Source: Nocardia pseudobrasiliensis NBRC 108224 (GTDB taxonomy: Bacteria; Actinomycetota; Actinomycetes; Mycobacteriales; Mycobacteriaceae). Taken from it: 64,000 nt of DNA. Below the pieces are notes generated by a model that did no database searches, was not told where the DNA came from, and saw only the letters and a list, made by a program, of their open reading frames with translations. Made by a program: the position numbers and the translations under genes. The stretch is taken from NCBI RefSeq assembly GCF_001613105.1, contig NZ_BDBS01000023.1, positions 1 to 64,000 of the forward strand, read 5' to 3'. Below, piece by piece: positions 1 through 9,041 of the stretch. Within the stretch, counting starts at the first letter, position 1. Every line of letters begins with the position of its first letter.

Positions 1-118
1 CGGCGGCGGCCGCGGCGACGGCGGTCAGCGCGGTGCGCACGCGCGAACCCGATCTCTCGACGGGCACGGGCGCTTCGGGCGCGGCGGGCGGCGTTGCGGT
101 GATCGGGTCGGAACTCAC
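1..118 (-). CDS. Mce-associated protein, N-terminal fragment (partial)
   Basis: The reading frame opens with GTG at 118 and runs off the window edge. The visible residues begin MSSDPITATPPAAPEAPVPV and continue into an Arg/Ala-rich stretch leading to what looks like an Ala-rich membrane segment. A short Pro/Ala-rich cytoplasmic tail followed by one membrane helix is typical of the Mce-associated (Mas) proteins encoded directly after mceF in actinobacterial mce operons. It lies 25 bp downstream of mceF on the same strand, so co-transcription is likely. Only 39 codons are visible, so the family assignment rests mostly on position. Confidence 0.5.
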   Translation of the reverse strand, partial: MSSDPITATPPAAPEAPVPVERSGSRVRTALTAVAAAAA

Positions 119-143
119 AGCGCCACCCTAGCGTCGTCGGAAT

Positions 144-1385
144 TCACCGCTTCGGAGTCACTCCCATGAGGGTCGCCAACTGCACGGCCACCGGGGACAG
201 GTCCAGCCGGTCCGGATCGACCTTGGGCTTGTCGTCCCAGGGCTGATGAATACTCGGATCGGCCAGCTCGGCCCGAGCGCCGCCGCGGACGTCGGTCGGA
301 TTACCAAAGGGCACAGTGCATTTGGCGTCCATATTGAGCGGGAAGTCGTCGCGCGTGTCGTCGAAGTTCGGGTTCTGCGCCTTCATCTCCTCGAGAATGC
401 GCTTGGTGCCCTCGTAGCCCTGGGTACAGGCCGGCGGATTGTTGGTCTCGAGCACCAGACCGAAATGCGTGGTGCCGTCGCCCGGCGCGGTCGCCGAACC
501 ACCCCACGACAGCATCGGCAGCATCTGCAGCAACGGCTTGAGCGCGTAGTACTTCGGCGAGATCGACAGCGTCAGCAGGCGCAGATTCGCCAGATCGCGG
601 GTGAGCGGATCGGCGCTCTGCTTCAGCAGCGCATCGATCGAACTGCCCGCGTCGGTCCCGGTGCCGATCAGACGGCGGATATCGGGATCGTTGGCCTTCA
701 ACTGCAGGCTGAGCTTGTCCAGGCCGTCGCTGAACTGCCGAATCGCGCTGGACTGATCCGCCTGCGTCGACAGCACGGTCTTGGCGTTGTTGATCAGATC
801 GATGGTGGGCTGCAGGTTTTCGACACCGGCCTGGCTGAACTTGTTCAGCGAGTCGACCAGTACGCGCAGATTGTCGCCCTGGCCGTCGAACGCCTTGCCG
901 AGCTCGGTGACCGTCGTCGACAACGCCTGCAGATCGGTCGTCGAGGCGAAATGGTCGACGCTGGCCAGCAGGTCCTCGACCCGGATCGGGGTCTCGGCGC
1001 CGTCGATGACCGAACCGTCGTGCAGATACGGGCCGCCCGAACCGTTCGGCATCAGATCCACGTACTGCTCACCGATGGCCGAACGGTTGGCCACCACGGC
1101 CTTCGCGCTCGCCGGCACCTTGGGCTTCCCGGAATCCATCTCGAGATAGATGACCACGCCGTCGGGCGTGACATTCATACTGTCCACCCGGCCCACCGGC
1201 ACACCGCGGTAGGTGACCTCCGCCCCCTTGGACAGATTGCCGGTCTCCTTGGCCTTGACCGTCACCCGGTACTCCCCGAAGCCGAGCATGTGATCGAGGT
1301 GAACGTACTTCGCGCCCACGAAGACCACGCCGAGCACCGCGATCACGACGAACCCGATGAGCTGATACCTGACGAGCCGACTCAT
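144..1385 (-). CDS. mceF: MCE family protein, MceF-type
   Basis: Sixth Mce subunit of a lipid/sterol import complex in the cell envelope. The 413-residue protein has an N-terminal membrane helix (about residues 7-27), then the MCE/MlaD beta domain (about 38-115, with the family-typical GAEVTYRGVPVGRV), then a long alpha-helical region rich in Leu and Asn heptads (about 150-270) that in this family builds the lipid-conducting needle, and a polar C-terminal tail. The start ATG overlaps the mceE stop in an ATGA, showing translational coupling. The product is probably secreted through or anchored to the inner membrane. The F assignment follows order within the operon and lack of a lipobox. Confidence 0.93.
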   Translation of the reverse strand: MSRLVRYQLIGFVVIAVLGVVFVGAKYVHLDHMLGFGEYRVTVKAKETGNLSKGAEVTYRGVPVGRVDSMNVTPDGVVIYLEMDSGKPKVPASAKAVVANRSAIGEQYVDLMPNGSGGPYLHDGSVIDGAETPIRVEDLLASVDHFASTTDLQALSTTVTELGKAFDGQGDNLRVLVDSLNKFSQAGVENLQPTIDLINNAKTVLSTQADQSSAIRQFSDGLDKLSLQLKANDPDIRRLIGTGTDAGSSIDALLKQSADPLTRDLANLRLLTLSISPKYYALKPLLQMLPMLSWGGSATAPGDGTTHFGLVLETNNPPACTQGYEGTKRILEEMKAQNPNFDDTRDDFPLNMDAKCTVPFGNPTDVRGGARAELADPSIHQPWDDKPKVDPDRLDLSPVAVQLATLMGVTPKR

Positions 1386-2599
1386 CTAGGACCACCCACT
1401 CCCAACTGATCGAGAATCCCCGCGATGGGGTTGTTCGGCGCGGGCGGCGGCGGCACGACGGCCGGGGGCAGCGGCAGCAGTGAGATCGTCGGCCAGCCCG
1501 GACGCGGGCCGTTGCCGTTGACCCACGGGTTGGCGGGGTCGACATTGATCGGCGGATTCGGCTGGATGAACACCGGATTCGGTTTGCCCGCACCGAGATT
1601 GGACAGCGTATTGGCGATCTGCAGATCCACCACCAGGAAGGTGTTGACCGAACCGCCGAAGGCCGCCTTGATGGAGGCGTCCGGAAACGGATAGGTCGGG
1701 ATCAGTGGGAACGCGGTGACCAGATCCGGCGCCGAACGGCCCAGCTCCTGCAGCGTCGGCCGCAGCGAGGTCAGATCGCGGATCAGATTCTCCTTGGAGT
1801 GATCCAGGACGTCGAACCCCGCCTGACCCACCCGATCCAGCTGCTTCAGCAACTCGATCAGCTGCGGCCGCTGCTCGTCGAGAATTTTGATGCCCGCGGG
1901 CAATTCGTCGAGGATCTTGCCGATCTGCTGGGTTTGCTGACCGACCCGGCTCGACAGCGCGCCCAATCCGTCCAGCGCCCGCTGGATATCGTCGACCTGC
2001 TTGTTGAGCCCATCGATCAGGGTGTTGGCCTGATCCAGCAGTGAGCGCACCTTGTCCTCACGACCGGACAGCGCCTTGTTCAACTCGACCACGACCGGCT
2101 GCAACTGCGCCACGCCACCGCCGTTGAGCAGCAACGACAATGCGCCGAGTACCTGTTCGACCTCGGTGGCGTGCCGGGTGCGCTCGACGGGGATGACCGC
2201 GCCGTCCTTCAGCTGACCCGACGCGGGCTCCTTTGCGGGAGCGGTCAATTCGATGAACTTCTCGCCCAGCAGATTGGACTGCTTCACCTCGGCGTGCGCG
2301 TTGGCGGGCAGTTTCACCGAGGAGTTGATCACGGTATGCACGCTCGCGGTCCAGCCGTCCGGCGCCACATCGATCTTGTCGACCCGGCCCACGGCCACAC
2401 CCTCGACCTTCACCGCCGACTGCGGTACCAGATCCAGAACGTCGTCGAAGCGGACATCGATGTGCAACGGATGCTCACCGGTGTCGGCGCCGCCGGGCAG
2501 CGGAATGCTGTAGATGCCGTCGGAGGCGCACGAGGTCACCAGCACCGCCGACATACCCAGAACCGTTGTGGCGGCGAGGGTTCGCATCAACCGGCTCAT
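1382..2599 (-). CDS. mceE: MCE family lipoprotein, MceE-type
   Basis: Fifth Mce subunit, 405 residues. I start it at the ATG at 2599, which overlaps the mceD stop (ATGA); a longer frame extending upstream is only a shadow of mceD. The N-terminus is a lipoprotein signal: MSRLMR, a hydrophobic stretch, then the lipobox-like VTSC with the Cys near residue 25. This matches the LprK-type lipoprotein present in position E of every actinobacterial mce operon. The MCE domain (about 45-120) contains the family pattern KVEGVAVGRVDKI, followed by coiled-coil-like helices and a Pro-rich C-terminus (about residues 345-405). The operon position suggests it is the lipid-anchored subunit of the transporter. 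Confidence 0.94.
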   Translation of the reverse strand: MSRLMRTLAATTVLGMSAVLVTSCASDGIYSIPLPGGADTGEHPLHIDVRFDDVLDLVPQSAVKVEGVAVGRVDKIDVAPDGWTASVHTVINSSVKLPANAHAEVKQSNLLGEKFIELTAPAKEPASGQLKDGAVIPVERTRHATEVEQVLGALSLLLNGGGVAQLQPVVVELNKALSGREDKVRSLLDQANTLIDGLNKQVDDIQRALDGLGALSSRVGQQTQQIGKILDELPAGIKILDEQRPQLIELLKQLDRVGQAGFDVLDHSKENLIRDLTSLRPTLQELGRSAPDLVTAFPLIPTYPFPDASIKAAFGGSVNTFLVVDLQIANTLSNLGAGKPNPVFIQPNPPINVDPANPWVNGNGPRPGWPTISLLPLPPAVVPPPPAPNNPIAGILDQLGVGGPR

Positions 2600-3867
2600 C
2601 GCTGGCCGCCTTCCTGCTGCGAGGGGGGCTGGCGATCCGACGGCGTCCCGGGCACGGTGCCGGGTACCGGGGCGCGCTGCTCGTTGTCGCCGGACATGAT
2701 GCCGAAGGGCAGGATCAGCGTCGGCGTCTTCACACCCGCGGTGATCTGATCGGTGATCGTCTTGCAGTGGTCCAGGATCGGGCGCAACTGGCGGCCGATC
2801 GCATCGAACTGCGGATCGCCGGGGCGCAGCTTGCTCAGGTCGATCATCTTGCACAGCGCGCCCGCCGGATCCTGCAGATCGGTGAAGTTGGTGCGCATGT
2901 CCAGGGTTCCGGCTTCGCCGTTGTGCGCGTTGATGAGGTTGCTCAGCGCGACCGGAATCACCGGCAGCACCCGGGCCAGATCGTCACGCTGATCGGCGAG
3001 CGTCTGGGTGAGTTTGGTCAGCGAATCGGCGTTCTGCGCCACCAGATCCCGGTTGTCGTCGATGAACCGCGCGACATCGCCGAGGGCCACCGACAGCAGA
3101 TTCAGCGCCTGACCCAGATCCTGCCGCTCCCCCGCGAGGAAGCTCGCCAGATCCGCCAGCTGCGAATTGAATTGGCGGACCTGCGCATCGTTATCGGCCA
3201 GCGTGCGCACGAAAACCTGCAGGTTCTTGATGGTGTCGAAGATGTCGCCGCGGGCGTCGGACAGATACCGCGCCGCGCCGGACAGCTGCGTGAAACTATT
3301 GGCCAGCGCGTCACCGTTACCAGCCAGATTCGCCGCGGAGGTGCGCACCAGTTCGTTGACCGCGCCGTCCTTGTTGGCGCCGTCGGGACCGAGCGCGTCC
3401 GACAGCTGCGAAATGCTCTTGTACAGCCGATCGACCTCGACCGGAGTCGCGGTGCGGTCCTTGGGAATCGTGGCGTCGTGGCCCATCTTCGGCCCGCCCT
3501 TGTACACCGGGGTGAGCTGGATGAACCGGTCCGACACCACCGACGGGGTGATCTGCGCGGCCCGCGCGTCGGCGGGGATGTCGTATTTGCGCGCGACGTG
3601 CATGGTGACCTTCACCTGGTCACCCACCGGCTCGACCGAATCGACCGAACCCACCGGCACGCCGAGGATCCGCACATCCGAACCCGTGTAGATACCGATC
3701 GACTTGTCGAAGTACGCGGTGATCCTGGTGTTGTTGAACTGCGCGAACAGCCACCACAGCACACCGGCCAGCACCACCGCGGCCACGGTGACCAGGGTGA
3801 TGAGAATCTTGGTGCCGCGGCTGGATTCACGCAGCGCGGTCAGCGGATCCCGACGAGCGGCTTCCAT
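2596..3867 (-). CDS. mceD: MCE family protein, MceD-type
   Basis: Fourth Mce subunit, 423 residues, with one N-terminal membrane helix (about 19-41, ending VLWWLFA), an MCE domain (about 48-125, containing SDVRILGVPVGSVDSV) and a helical region with many Leu/Asp/Asn positions. The C-terminal tail (from about 395) is Pro/Gln/Glu-rich and probably disordered, ending GTPSDRQPPSQQEGGQR. Its ATG at 3867 overlaps the mceC stop and its stop overlaps the mceE start, so it is tightly coupled on both sides. Confidence 0.93.
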   Translation of the reverse strand: MEAARRDPLTALRESSRGTKILITLVTVAAVVLAGVLWWLFAQFNNTRITAYFDKSIGIYTGSDVRILGVPVGSVDSVEPVGDQVKVTMHVARKYDIPADARAAQITPSVVSDRFIQLTPVYKGGPKMGHDATIPKDRTATPVEVDRLYKSISQLSDALGPDGANKDGAVNELVRTSAANLAGNGDALANSFTQLSGAARYLSDARGDIFDTIKNLQVFVRTLADNDAQVRQFNSQLADLASFLAGERQDLGQALNLLSVALGDVARFIDDNRDLVAQNADSLTKLTQTLADQRDDLARVLPVIPVALSNLINAHNGEAGTLDMRTNFTDLQDPAGALCKMIDLSKLRPGDPQFDAIGRQLRPILDHCKTITDQITAGVKTPTLILPFGIMSGDNEQRAPVPGTVPGTPSDRQPPSQQEGGQR

Positions 3868-4877
3868 CAGTTGCCTCCCAGGTGCCGGACCGGCGGGCGG
3901 TTACCGGGGACGTCCGGCAGGGCCGGGGGAAGAAGGTTGACGACGACCGCGTCGAACCAGCGACCGGTGCCGAGCACATTGGCGTAGATGTTGTAGAACG
4001 GCGCGGCCAGCGTCAGCGTCTTGGAGATATTCGCCTGATTGTCGTTGAGCAGGTCGATCGACTTGCGCAGATTGGTCAGCGCCGGACCGATCTGCTGCTC
4101 GTTGTCGTGCACCAGCGCGCTCAGTTCGGCCGCAACGGATTTGGCGCCGGTGAGCAACTGCTGGATCGCGACCTGGCGAACATTCAGCTCCGCCAGCAAT
4201 TGACCGCCGTTGGCCAGCAGGCGTTCGAATTCGGCATTGCGGTCGGCCAGCACCTTGGTGGTCTTGTTGGTCGCCGCGAACAGCTGCTTGAGCTGCTCAT
4301 CGCGTTTGGCCAGCGTCTCCGACAGCCGCGCCACACCGTCGATCGAGCCGCGGATCTCCGGCGGGGTGCCCGAGAACGCCTCCGAGAGCACCTTGAAGCT
4401 GGTGGCCAGCTGGGCGGTGTCGGTCTGCTGGATCTGTTTGGCGGCGTCGCTGAAGGCGTCCACCACGTCGTATGGGGATACCGTGCGCGACAACGGGATT
4501 CGCTTATCCGGATCGGCCGCGCGCGAACCCTTCGGATCCAGCGCCAGATACTTCTGCCCGAGCAGGGTTTTGATCTGGATGGACGCGGTGGTCTGATCGC
4601 CGACCCAGGCGTCCTTGGTGCGGAAGTCGACCAGCACCCGGTCACCGTCGAGCCGGACATCGGACACATCGCCGACCTTCACACCGGCGATGCGAACCTC
4701 GTTGCCCTTCTTCAGCCCCGCCGCCTCGGAGAACTCCGCGGTGTATTTGGTGCCCGCGCCGATGATCGGCAGCTTGTCCAGCGAGAACGCCGAGGCGGTG
4801 ATCAGCAGGACAAGGAACAGTCCCAGCCCGCCCATGAAGGCCGGGCTGCGCTTGCCCAGCAGGATGCGCTCGTCCAT
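3867..4877 (-). CDS. mceC: MCE family protein, MceC-type
   Basis: Third Mce subunit, 336 residues. I chose the ATG at 4877 (MDERILLGKR) because it overlaps the mceB stop as ATGA and is preceded by a G-rich ribosome-binding stretch; a start at 4901 would add eight residues. An N-terminal helix (about 14-33) precedes the MCE domain with GNEVRIAGVKVGDV at about 57-70, and Gln/Asn/Leu-rich helices follow to about residue 300. It is shorter than MceD, MceE and MceF here and lacks a long low-complexity tail. Confidence 0.93.
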   Translation of the reverse strand: MDERILLGKRSPAFMGGLGLFLVLLITASAFSLDKLPIIGAGTKYTAEFSEAAGLKKGNEVRIAGVKVGDVSDVRLDGDRVLVDFRTKDAWVGDQTTASIQIKTLLGQKYLALDPKGSRAADPDKRIPLSRTVSPYDVVDAFSDAAKQIQQTDTAQLATSFKVLSEAFSGTPPEIRGSIDGVARLSETLAKRDEQLKQLFAATNKTTKVLADRNAEFERLLANGGQLLAELNVRQVAIQQLLTGAKSVAAELSALVHDNEQQIGPALTNLRKSIDLLNDNQANISKTLTLAAPFYNIYANVLGTGRWFDAVVVNLLPPALPDVPGNRPPVRHLGGN

Positions 4878-5959
4878 CAGCGACCCCCCTGCCCGTGGCA
4901 CCGCGGCGCCGGGTTGGTGTAGATGGGTTGATTCACGGTGGGAAGTCCGGCGGGAATGCTGAACTCCGGTGTCAGATTCGGATCACCCGGCCCGGCGACG
5001 ATATCGATGCCGCACAGATAGAACTGGAACCAGGAGCCGTAACTGCCCGCCCGGCCCAGCTTCTCCATCTTGACCGGCAGATTCGCCAGCGCCTGATTGA
5101 CCTCGTCCTTACGCGAATTCAGTTCACCCGTCAGCTGATTGAGACCCGCGATGGAGCCCTGCAGCGTGGGGCGGACCGGCACCAGCAGATCCGAGGTCGA
5201 CGAGGCGAGATTACCCAGCGACTGCACCGCCGAGCCGATCGTGCCGCGTTCGGCGTTGAGCCCACTGACCAGCGCCTCGGTATTGACGATCAAGTCGTTG
5301 AGCTGTCCGTCGCGCGAATTGACCGCGGCCAGGACGTCATTGAGGTTCTTCACGATCTCGCCGATCACCTGATCCTTGTCGGCGATCTTGTTGGTCAGGC
5401 TCGCGGTATTGGCCACCAGTTCGGTGATCGTGCCCGACTCACCCTGGAACACCTGGATGATCTCGTAGGACAGCTTGTTCACGTCATCGGCCGACAGCGT
5501 CTGGAACAGCGGCCGGAAACCGTTGAACAGCGTGGTCAGATTCAATGCCGGGCGGGTGCGCTCGAGCGGGATCGTGCCGCCCGGATTCAGCTTGTGGCCC
5601 TGCTGTCCGCTGCCCTGTTCGAGCGCGATGTAGCGCTGGCCGACCAGGTTCCGGTAGCGGATGGCGGCGGTGGTCGAGGCGGGCAGCCAGTCGCGATCTT
5701 TGAGCTGGAAGCTGACCTCGGCCTGATCGTGGTCCACGACGGCCACCTTGGTGACCTTGCCGACGCGCACGCCCGCGATGCGGATCTCATCGCCGGTATT
5801 GAGCGAGGTCACATCGGAGAAGCGGGCCTTGAACGTCTTACCGCCGCCGGAGTAGTTGGCGATGGTCAGGCCGAGCATGGCCGTCGCGAACAGCGTCACC
5901 GCGACGAAGATGAGCAGTTTGGTCAACGGCCCGGCCATACCGCGCAGTTGTTGCCTCAT
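4877..5959 (-). CDS. mceB: MCE family protein, MceB-type
   Basis: Second Mce subunit, 360 residues. The N-terminus MRQQLRGMAGPLTK is followed by a membrane helix (about 14-38) and an MCE domain with GDEIRIAGVRVGKVTKV. The helical domain is followed by a short C-terminal part that includes LCGIDIVAG, a Cys-containing segment often seen near the end of MceB proteins. The ATG at 5959 overlaps the mceA stop as ATGA. Confidence 0.93.
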   Translation of the reverse strand: MRQQLRGMAGPLTKLLIFVAVTLFATAMLGLTIANYSGGGKTFKARFSDVTSLNTGDEIRIAGVRVGKVTKVAVVDHDQAEVSFQLKDRDWLPASTTAAIRYRNLVGQRYIALEQGSGQQGHKLNPGGTIPLERTRPALNLTTLFNGFRPLFQTLSADDVNKLSYEIIQVFQGESGTITELVANTASLTNKIADKDQVIGEIVKNLNDVLAAVNSRDGQLNDLIVNTEALVSGLNAERGTIGSAVQSLGNLASSTSDLLVPVRPTLQGSIAGLNQLTGELNSRKDEVNQALANLPVKMEKLGRAGSYGSWFQFYLCGIDIVAGPGDPNLTPEFSIPAGLPTVNQPIYTNPAPRCHGQGGR

Positions 5960-7308
5960 CGCACACTCACCTCGCTGCCGCGCATGGCCGGGGCCGCGAT
6001 CCGGCTGATCCAGCCGGGCACCTGCTCCGGGGATGTTCCACTGGCCGCACCCATCACCGCGCCGACGGCCTTCTGCTCGGCCGGGGAACCGGCCAGCGTC
6101 GGCGTGCCCGCCCCGTACACCGAGAACTGCGCGGGCGGCAGATGTCCCGCGTTCTGATCACCCGGATTGCGGCTCGGCACCGGGTAGGAACCGTCGTTGT
6201 ACACGCCGGTCGGGTACTGACCGAGATCGGTTCCCAGCGCACCCTCCGGCAGACAGACCGGCCCGCCGTTGTCGAGCCAGCGCGGTTCGTCCTGATTGGG
6301 CAGGTAGCGGCCGCGCGGATTCACGATCTGGATATTGGTGTGCACGCCGGGCGATTCGGTATCCGGTCCGAACAGCGCCGTGATGCGCGGGGCCAGCGCG
6401 GCGAAGTTCTTCATCGTGCAGGCATAGCTCGGCGAGTAGGTGGCCAGCAGTTCCAGCGCCTCCCGCGAATTCGCCGCGACGTCGATGATGTTGTCGCGGT
6501 TGGCGATCAGGAAGTCGGCGGTATGCGACGAGGACGGGGTCAGCACCGAGTAGAGGGTGTCGATCTGCGAACGCTTCTGCACGATGGTGGCATTGGTGGT
6601 GCGCAGATTGTCGAAGGTGTCGACCAGCTGCGGCAGCGCGTCGGAGTAGGTGTCGGCGACCGTGGCGAAGGTGCGGATGTCGTCCTGCAGCGTCGGCATC
6701 ACGCCGTTGAGATCGCGGAAGATGTGGTCGAGCCGGTCGATGGTGTTGCCCAGCTCCTGGCCCTGACCGCCCAGCGCCTGCGACAGCGCGCCGAGGGTGG
6801 AGGCCAGATACTGCGGCGGAATCGCCTGCAGCAGCGGCAGAACGCTGTCGAGCAGCTGACTGACCTCGACGGCATTACCGCTGGCGTCCTGCTGCAGGGT
6901 CGCCCCGGCCTTCAGGTACTGCCCGCTGGGCTGCTGCGGCCAGACCAGATCCACATAGCGCTCACCGAACAGCGTCTTGGGCAGCAGTCGCGCGGTCACA
7001 TTGGACGGGATCTCATCGGCCTTGTCGGGGTCCAGCGCCAGATGCAGCGTGACCTTGCCGCCGCCGGATTCGCTGGAGCGGACCTCGCCGACGGTGACGC
7101 CGCGGACCTTCACATCCGCATTGCGGGTCAACGCGTTTCCGACGGTGTCGGTTATCAGGTCGACCTTCACAACCTTGACCCACACCTTGTTGTATGCGGC
7201 AATCGTCGTCGAGAGGAACAGGGCCATGACGACGAAGAACAGCACGCCGAGAGTGCGCTTGCGCAACTTCTCGGTCCTGCGCCACATGAGAACGCTGCGC
7301 TCGCTCAT
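5956..7308 (-). CDS. mceA: MCE family protein, MceA-type
   Basis: First Mce subunit, 450 residues from the ATG at 7308. That start (MSERSVLMWRRTEKLRKR) has an excellent ribosome-binding site, GGAGGTGA, a few bases upstream; the in-frame extension beyond it overlaps yrbEB and is unlikely to be used. A membrane helix lies at about residues 19-40, then the MCE domain with ADVKVRGVTVGEVRS. The C-terminal third is Pro/Gly/Asn-rich. It is the only mce gene here separated from its upstream neighbour, by 70 bp, so its strong binding site probably restarts translation after the permease genes. Confidence 0.92.
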   Translation of the reverse strand: MSERSVLMWRRTEKLRKRTLGVLFFVVMALFLSTTIAAYNKVWVKVVKVDLITDTVGNALTRNADVKVRGVTVGEVRSSESGGGKVTLHLALDPDKADEIPSNVTARLLPKTLFGERYVDLVWPQQPSGQYLKAGATLQQDASGNAVEVSQLLDSVLPLLQAIPPQYLASTLGALSQALGGQGQELGNTIDRLDHIFRDLNGVMPTLQDDIRTFATVADTYSDALPQLVDTFDNLRTTNATIVQKRSQIDTLYSVLTPSSSHTADFLIANRDNIIDVAANSREALELLATYSPSYACTMKNFAALAPRITALFGPDTESPGVHTNIQIVNPRGRYLPNQDEPRWLDNGGPVCLPEGALGTDLGQYPTGVYNDGSYPVPSRNPGDQNAGHLPPAQFSVYGAGTPTLAGSPAEQKAVGAVMGAASGTSPEQVPGWISRIAAPAMRGSEVSVR

Positions 7309-7378
7309 GCAGTCACCTCCCGGGATGAACGGAGGGCCTGCGTGGTTACGCAAGCTACCGCCTCCGGCCCTTGACCGT

Positions 7379-8233
7379 TCATCCCGCCACCCGCACCGTC
7401 GTGGTCGTTCCCCAGATAGCAAGGCTGAGAAAGAAATCGAGGATATTGATCAGAACCAGCGAGGCTCGCACCGCGCGACCCACGGCCACACCGACTCCGG
7501 CCGGGCCGCCCGTCGCGGTGTATCCGTAATAGCAGTGGATCAGGATGACCACGAATGCGAAGACGAGCACCTTGAGGAACGAATAGAGCACGTCCTCGGG
7601 TGGCAGGAACAAATTGAAATAGTGGTCGTATGAGCCCGATGACTGCCCGTTGAACCACACGCTGATCTGACGGGATGCCAGGAATGTGCCCATCAGGCCG
7701 ACGATGTAGAGCGGGATCACCGCGACGAAGCCCGCGATGACGCGCGTGGTCACCAGGAACGGCACGCCGGGCACCGCCATCACCTCGAGCGCGTCGATCT
7801 CCTCGGAGATCCGCATCGCGCCGAGCTGCGCGGTGAAGCCGCAGCCGACCGTGGCCGACAGCGCGATCGCCGCGACCAGCGGGGCCAGCTCGCGGGTGTT
7901 GATATAGCCGGTCAGGAAGCCCGTGAGCACCGAGGAGCCCAGGGCGTCGAGGGCCTTGAAACCCTGCAGACCCACGACCACGCCGACCGAGGCCGACATC
8001 ATCACGACCACGCCGATGGTGCCGCCGATCACCGCGAGGGCGCCCGAACCGAAGGTCACCTCGGCCAGCAGCCGCATGACCTCCTTGCGGAAGTGCACGA
8101 TCGTGCGCGGAATCCAGGCGATCGCCTTGGAGTAGAACGACATCTGGTCGCCGGCGCGATCGATGACGTTGATCGGACCGCGCAGGGCGTTACCGAGGCG
8201 GCGTAGGGCGGGAGAGCGCTGTGCGACAACCAT
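7379..8233 (-). CDS. yrbEB: YrbEB/MlaE-type ABC transporter permease
   Basis: Integral-membrane permease of the Mce lipid importer, 284 residues, of the MlaE/YrbE family. It has five or six hydrophobic segments (clear ones near 55-80, 95-110, 155-180, 205-225, 245-275) and the permease hallmark ISEEIDALEVMAVPG (about 143-157), the coupling segment that meets the ATPase. It starts with ATG at 8233, two bases after the yrbEA stop. With YrbEA it should form the heterodimeric membrane core energised by MceG. Confidence 0.94.
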   Translation of the reverse strand: MVVAQRSPALRRLGNALRGPINVIDRAGDQMSFYSKAIAWIPRTIVHFRKEVMRLLAEVTFGSGALAVIGGTIGVVVMMSASVGVVVGLQGFKALDALGSSVLTGFLTGYINTRELAPLVAAIALSATVGCGFTAQLGAMRISEEIDALEVMAVPGVPFLVTTRVIAGFVAVIPLYIVGLMGTFLASRQISVWFNGQSSGSYDHYFNLFLPPEDVLYSFLKVLVFAFVVILIHCYYGYTATGGPAGVGVAVGRAVRASLVLINILDFFLSLAIWGTTTTVRVAG

Positions 8234-8235
8234 AT

Positions 8236-9030
8236 TCAGGATCCCTTGGACGGGACGACCTGCAGGTACACCAACGTCAGAATGAGATTGACGAAGAACA
8301 GCACCAGGAAGGTGATCACCACCGACTGGTTCACGGCCTCACCCACTCCTTTCGGGCCACCCTTCGGGTTGAGGCCCTTGTACGCGGCGATCACGCCCGC
8401 GATCACGCCGAAGATGAGTGCCTTGATCTCGCCGATCCACAGGTCGGGGAGTTGCGCCAGGGCGGAGAACGAGGCCAGGTACGCACCCGGCGTACCGCCC
8501 TGCAGCAGCACGTTGAAGAAATAGCCGCCGCAGATGCCGACGACCGCGACCAGGCCGTTGAGCAGTACCGCCACCAGCATCATGCCGAGCACGCGCGGGA
8601 CCACGAGCCGCTGCACCGGATCGATGCCGAGCACCTCCATCGCATCGATCTCCTCGCGAATGGTTCGCGAGCCCAGATCCGCGGCGACGGCGGAACCCGC
8701 CGCGCCCGCGATGATCAGCGCGGTGACGATGGGAGCGGCCTGCTGGACGGTTGCCAGCACACTGGTCGCGCCGGTGAATGATTCGGCGCCCAACTGCTTG
8801 ATGAGTGAACCGGTCTGCAACGCCACCACAGCGCCGAACGGGATTGCGACCAGTGCCGCGGGAAGAATCGAAACACTCGCGATGAACCACGACTGTCCGA
8901 CGAACTCACGCCACTGGAAAGGACGACGGAATGTCTTACGCGCTACGTCGAGTAATAGCGCGAAGATATTGCCGGCCTGTGCAAAACCCGACTCGACCGG
9001 GGTGCGCAGCCGTGCCAGGGTTTGATTCAC
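8236..9030 (-). CDS. yrbEA: YrbEA/MlaE-type ABC transporter permease
   Basis: First permease subunit of the Mce system, 264 residues with GTG start at 9030. It shows the MlaE-family coupling motif IREEIDAMEVLGIDP and repeated hydrophobic helices. An N-terminal amphipathic stretch (FQWREFVGQSWFIASV) resembles the interfacial helix of MlaE. It lies 11 bp downstream of the ATPase gene and 2 bp upstream of yrbEB. Confidence 0.94.
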   Translation of the reverse strand: MNQTLARLRTPVESGFAQAGNIFALLLDVARKTFRRPFQWREFVGQSWFIASVSILPAALVAIPFGAVVALQTGSLIKQLGAESFTGATSVLATVQQAAPIVTALIIAGAAGSAVAADLGSRTIREEIDAMEVLGIDPVQRLVVPRVLGMMLVAVLLNGLVAVVGICGGYFFNVLLQGGTPGAYLASFSALAQLPDLWIGEIKALIFGVIAGVIAAYKGLNPKGGPKGVGEAVNQSVVITFLVLFFVNLILTLVYLQVVPSKGS

Positions 9031-9041
9031 GGTCGTGGATG

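Noticed and set aside
246..6157. Several long plus-strand frames opposite the mce genes
   Set aside because: All are shadows of the MCE genes with Arg/Gln/His-rich composition and no motifs.
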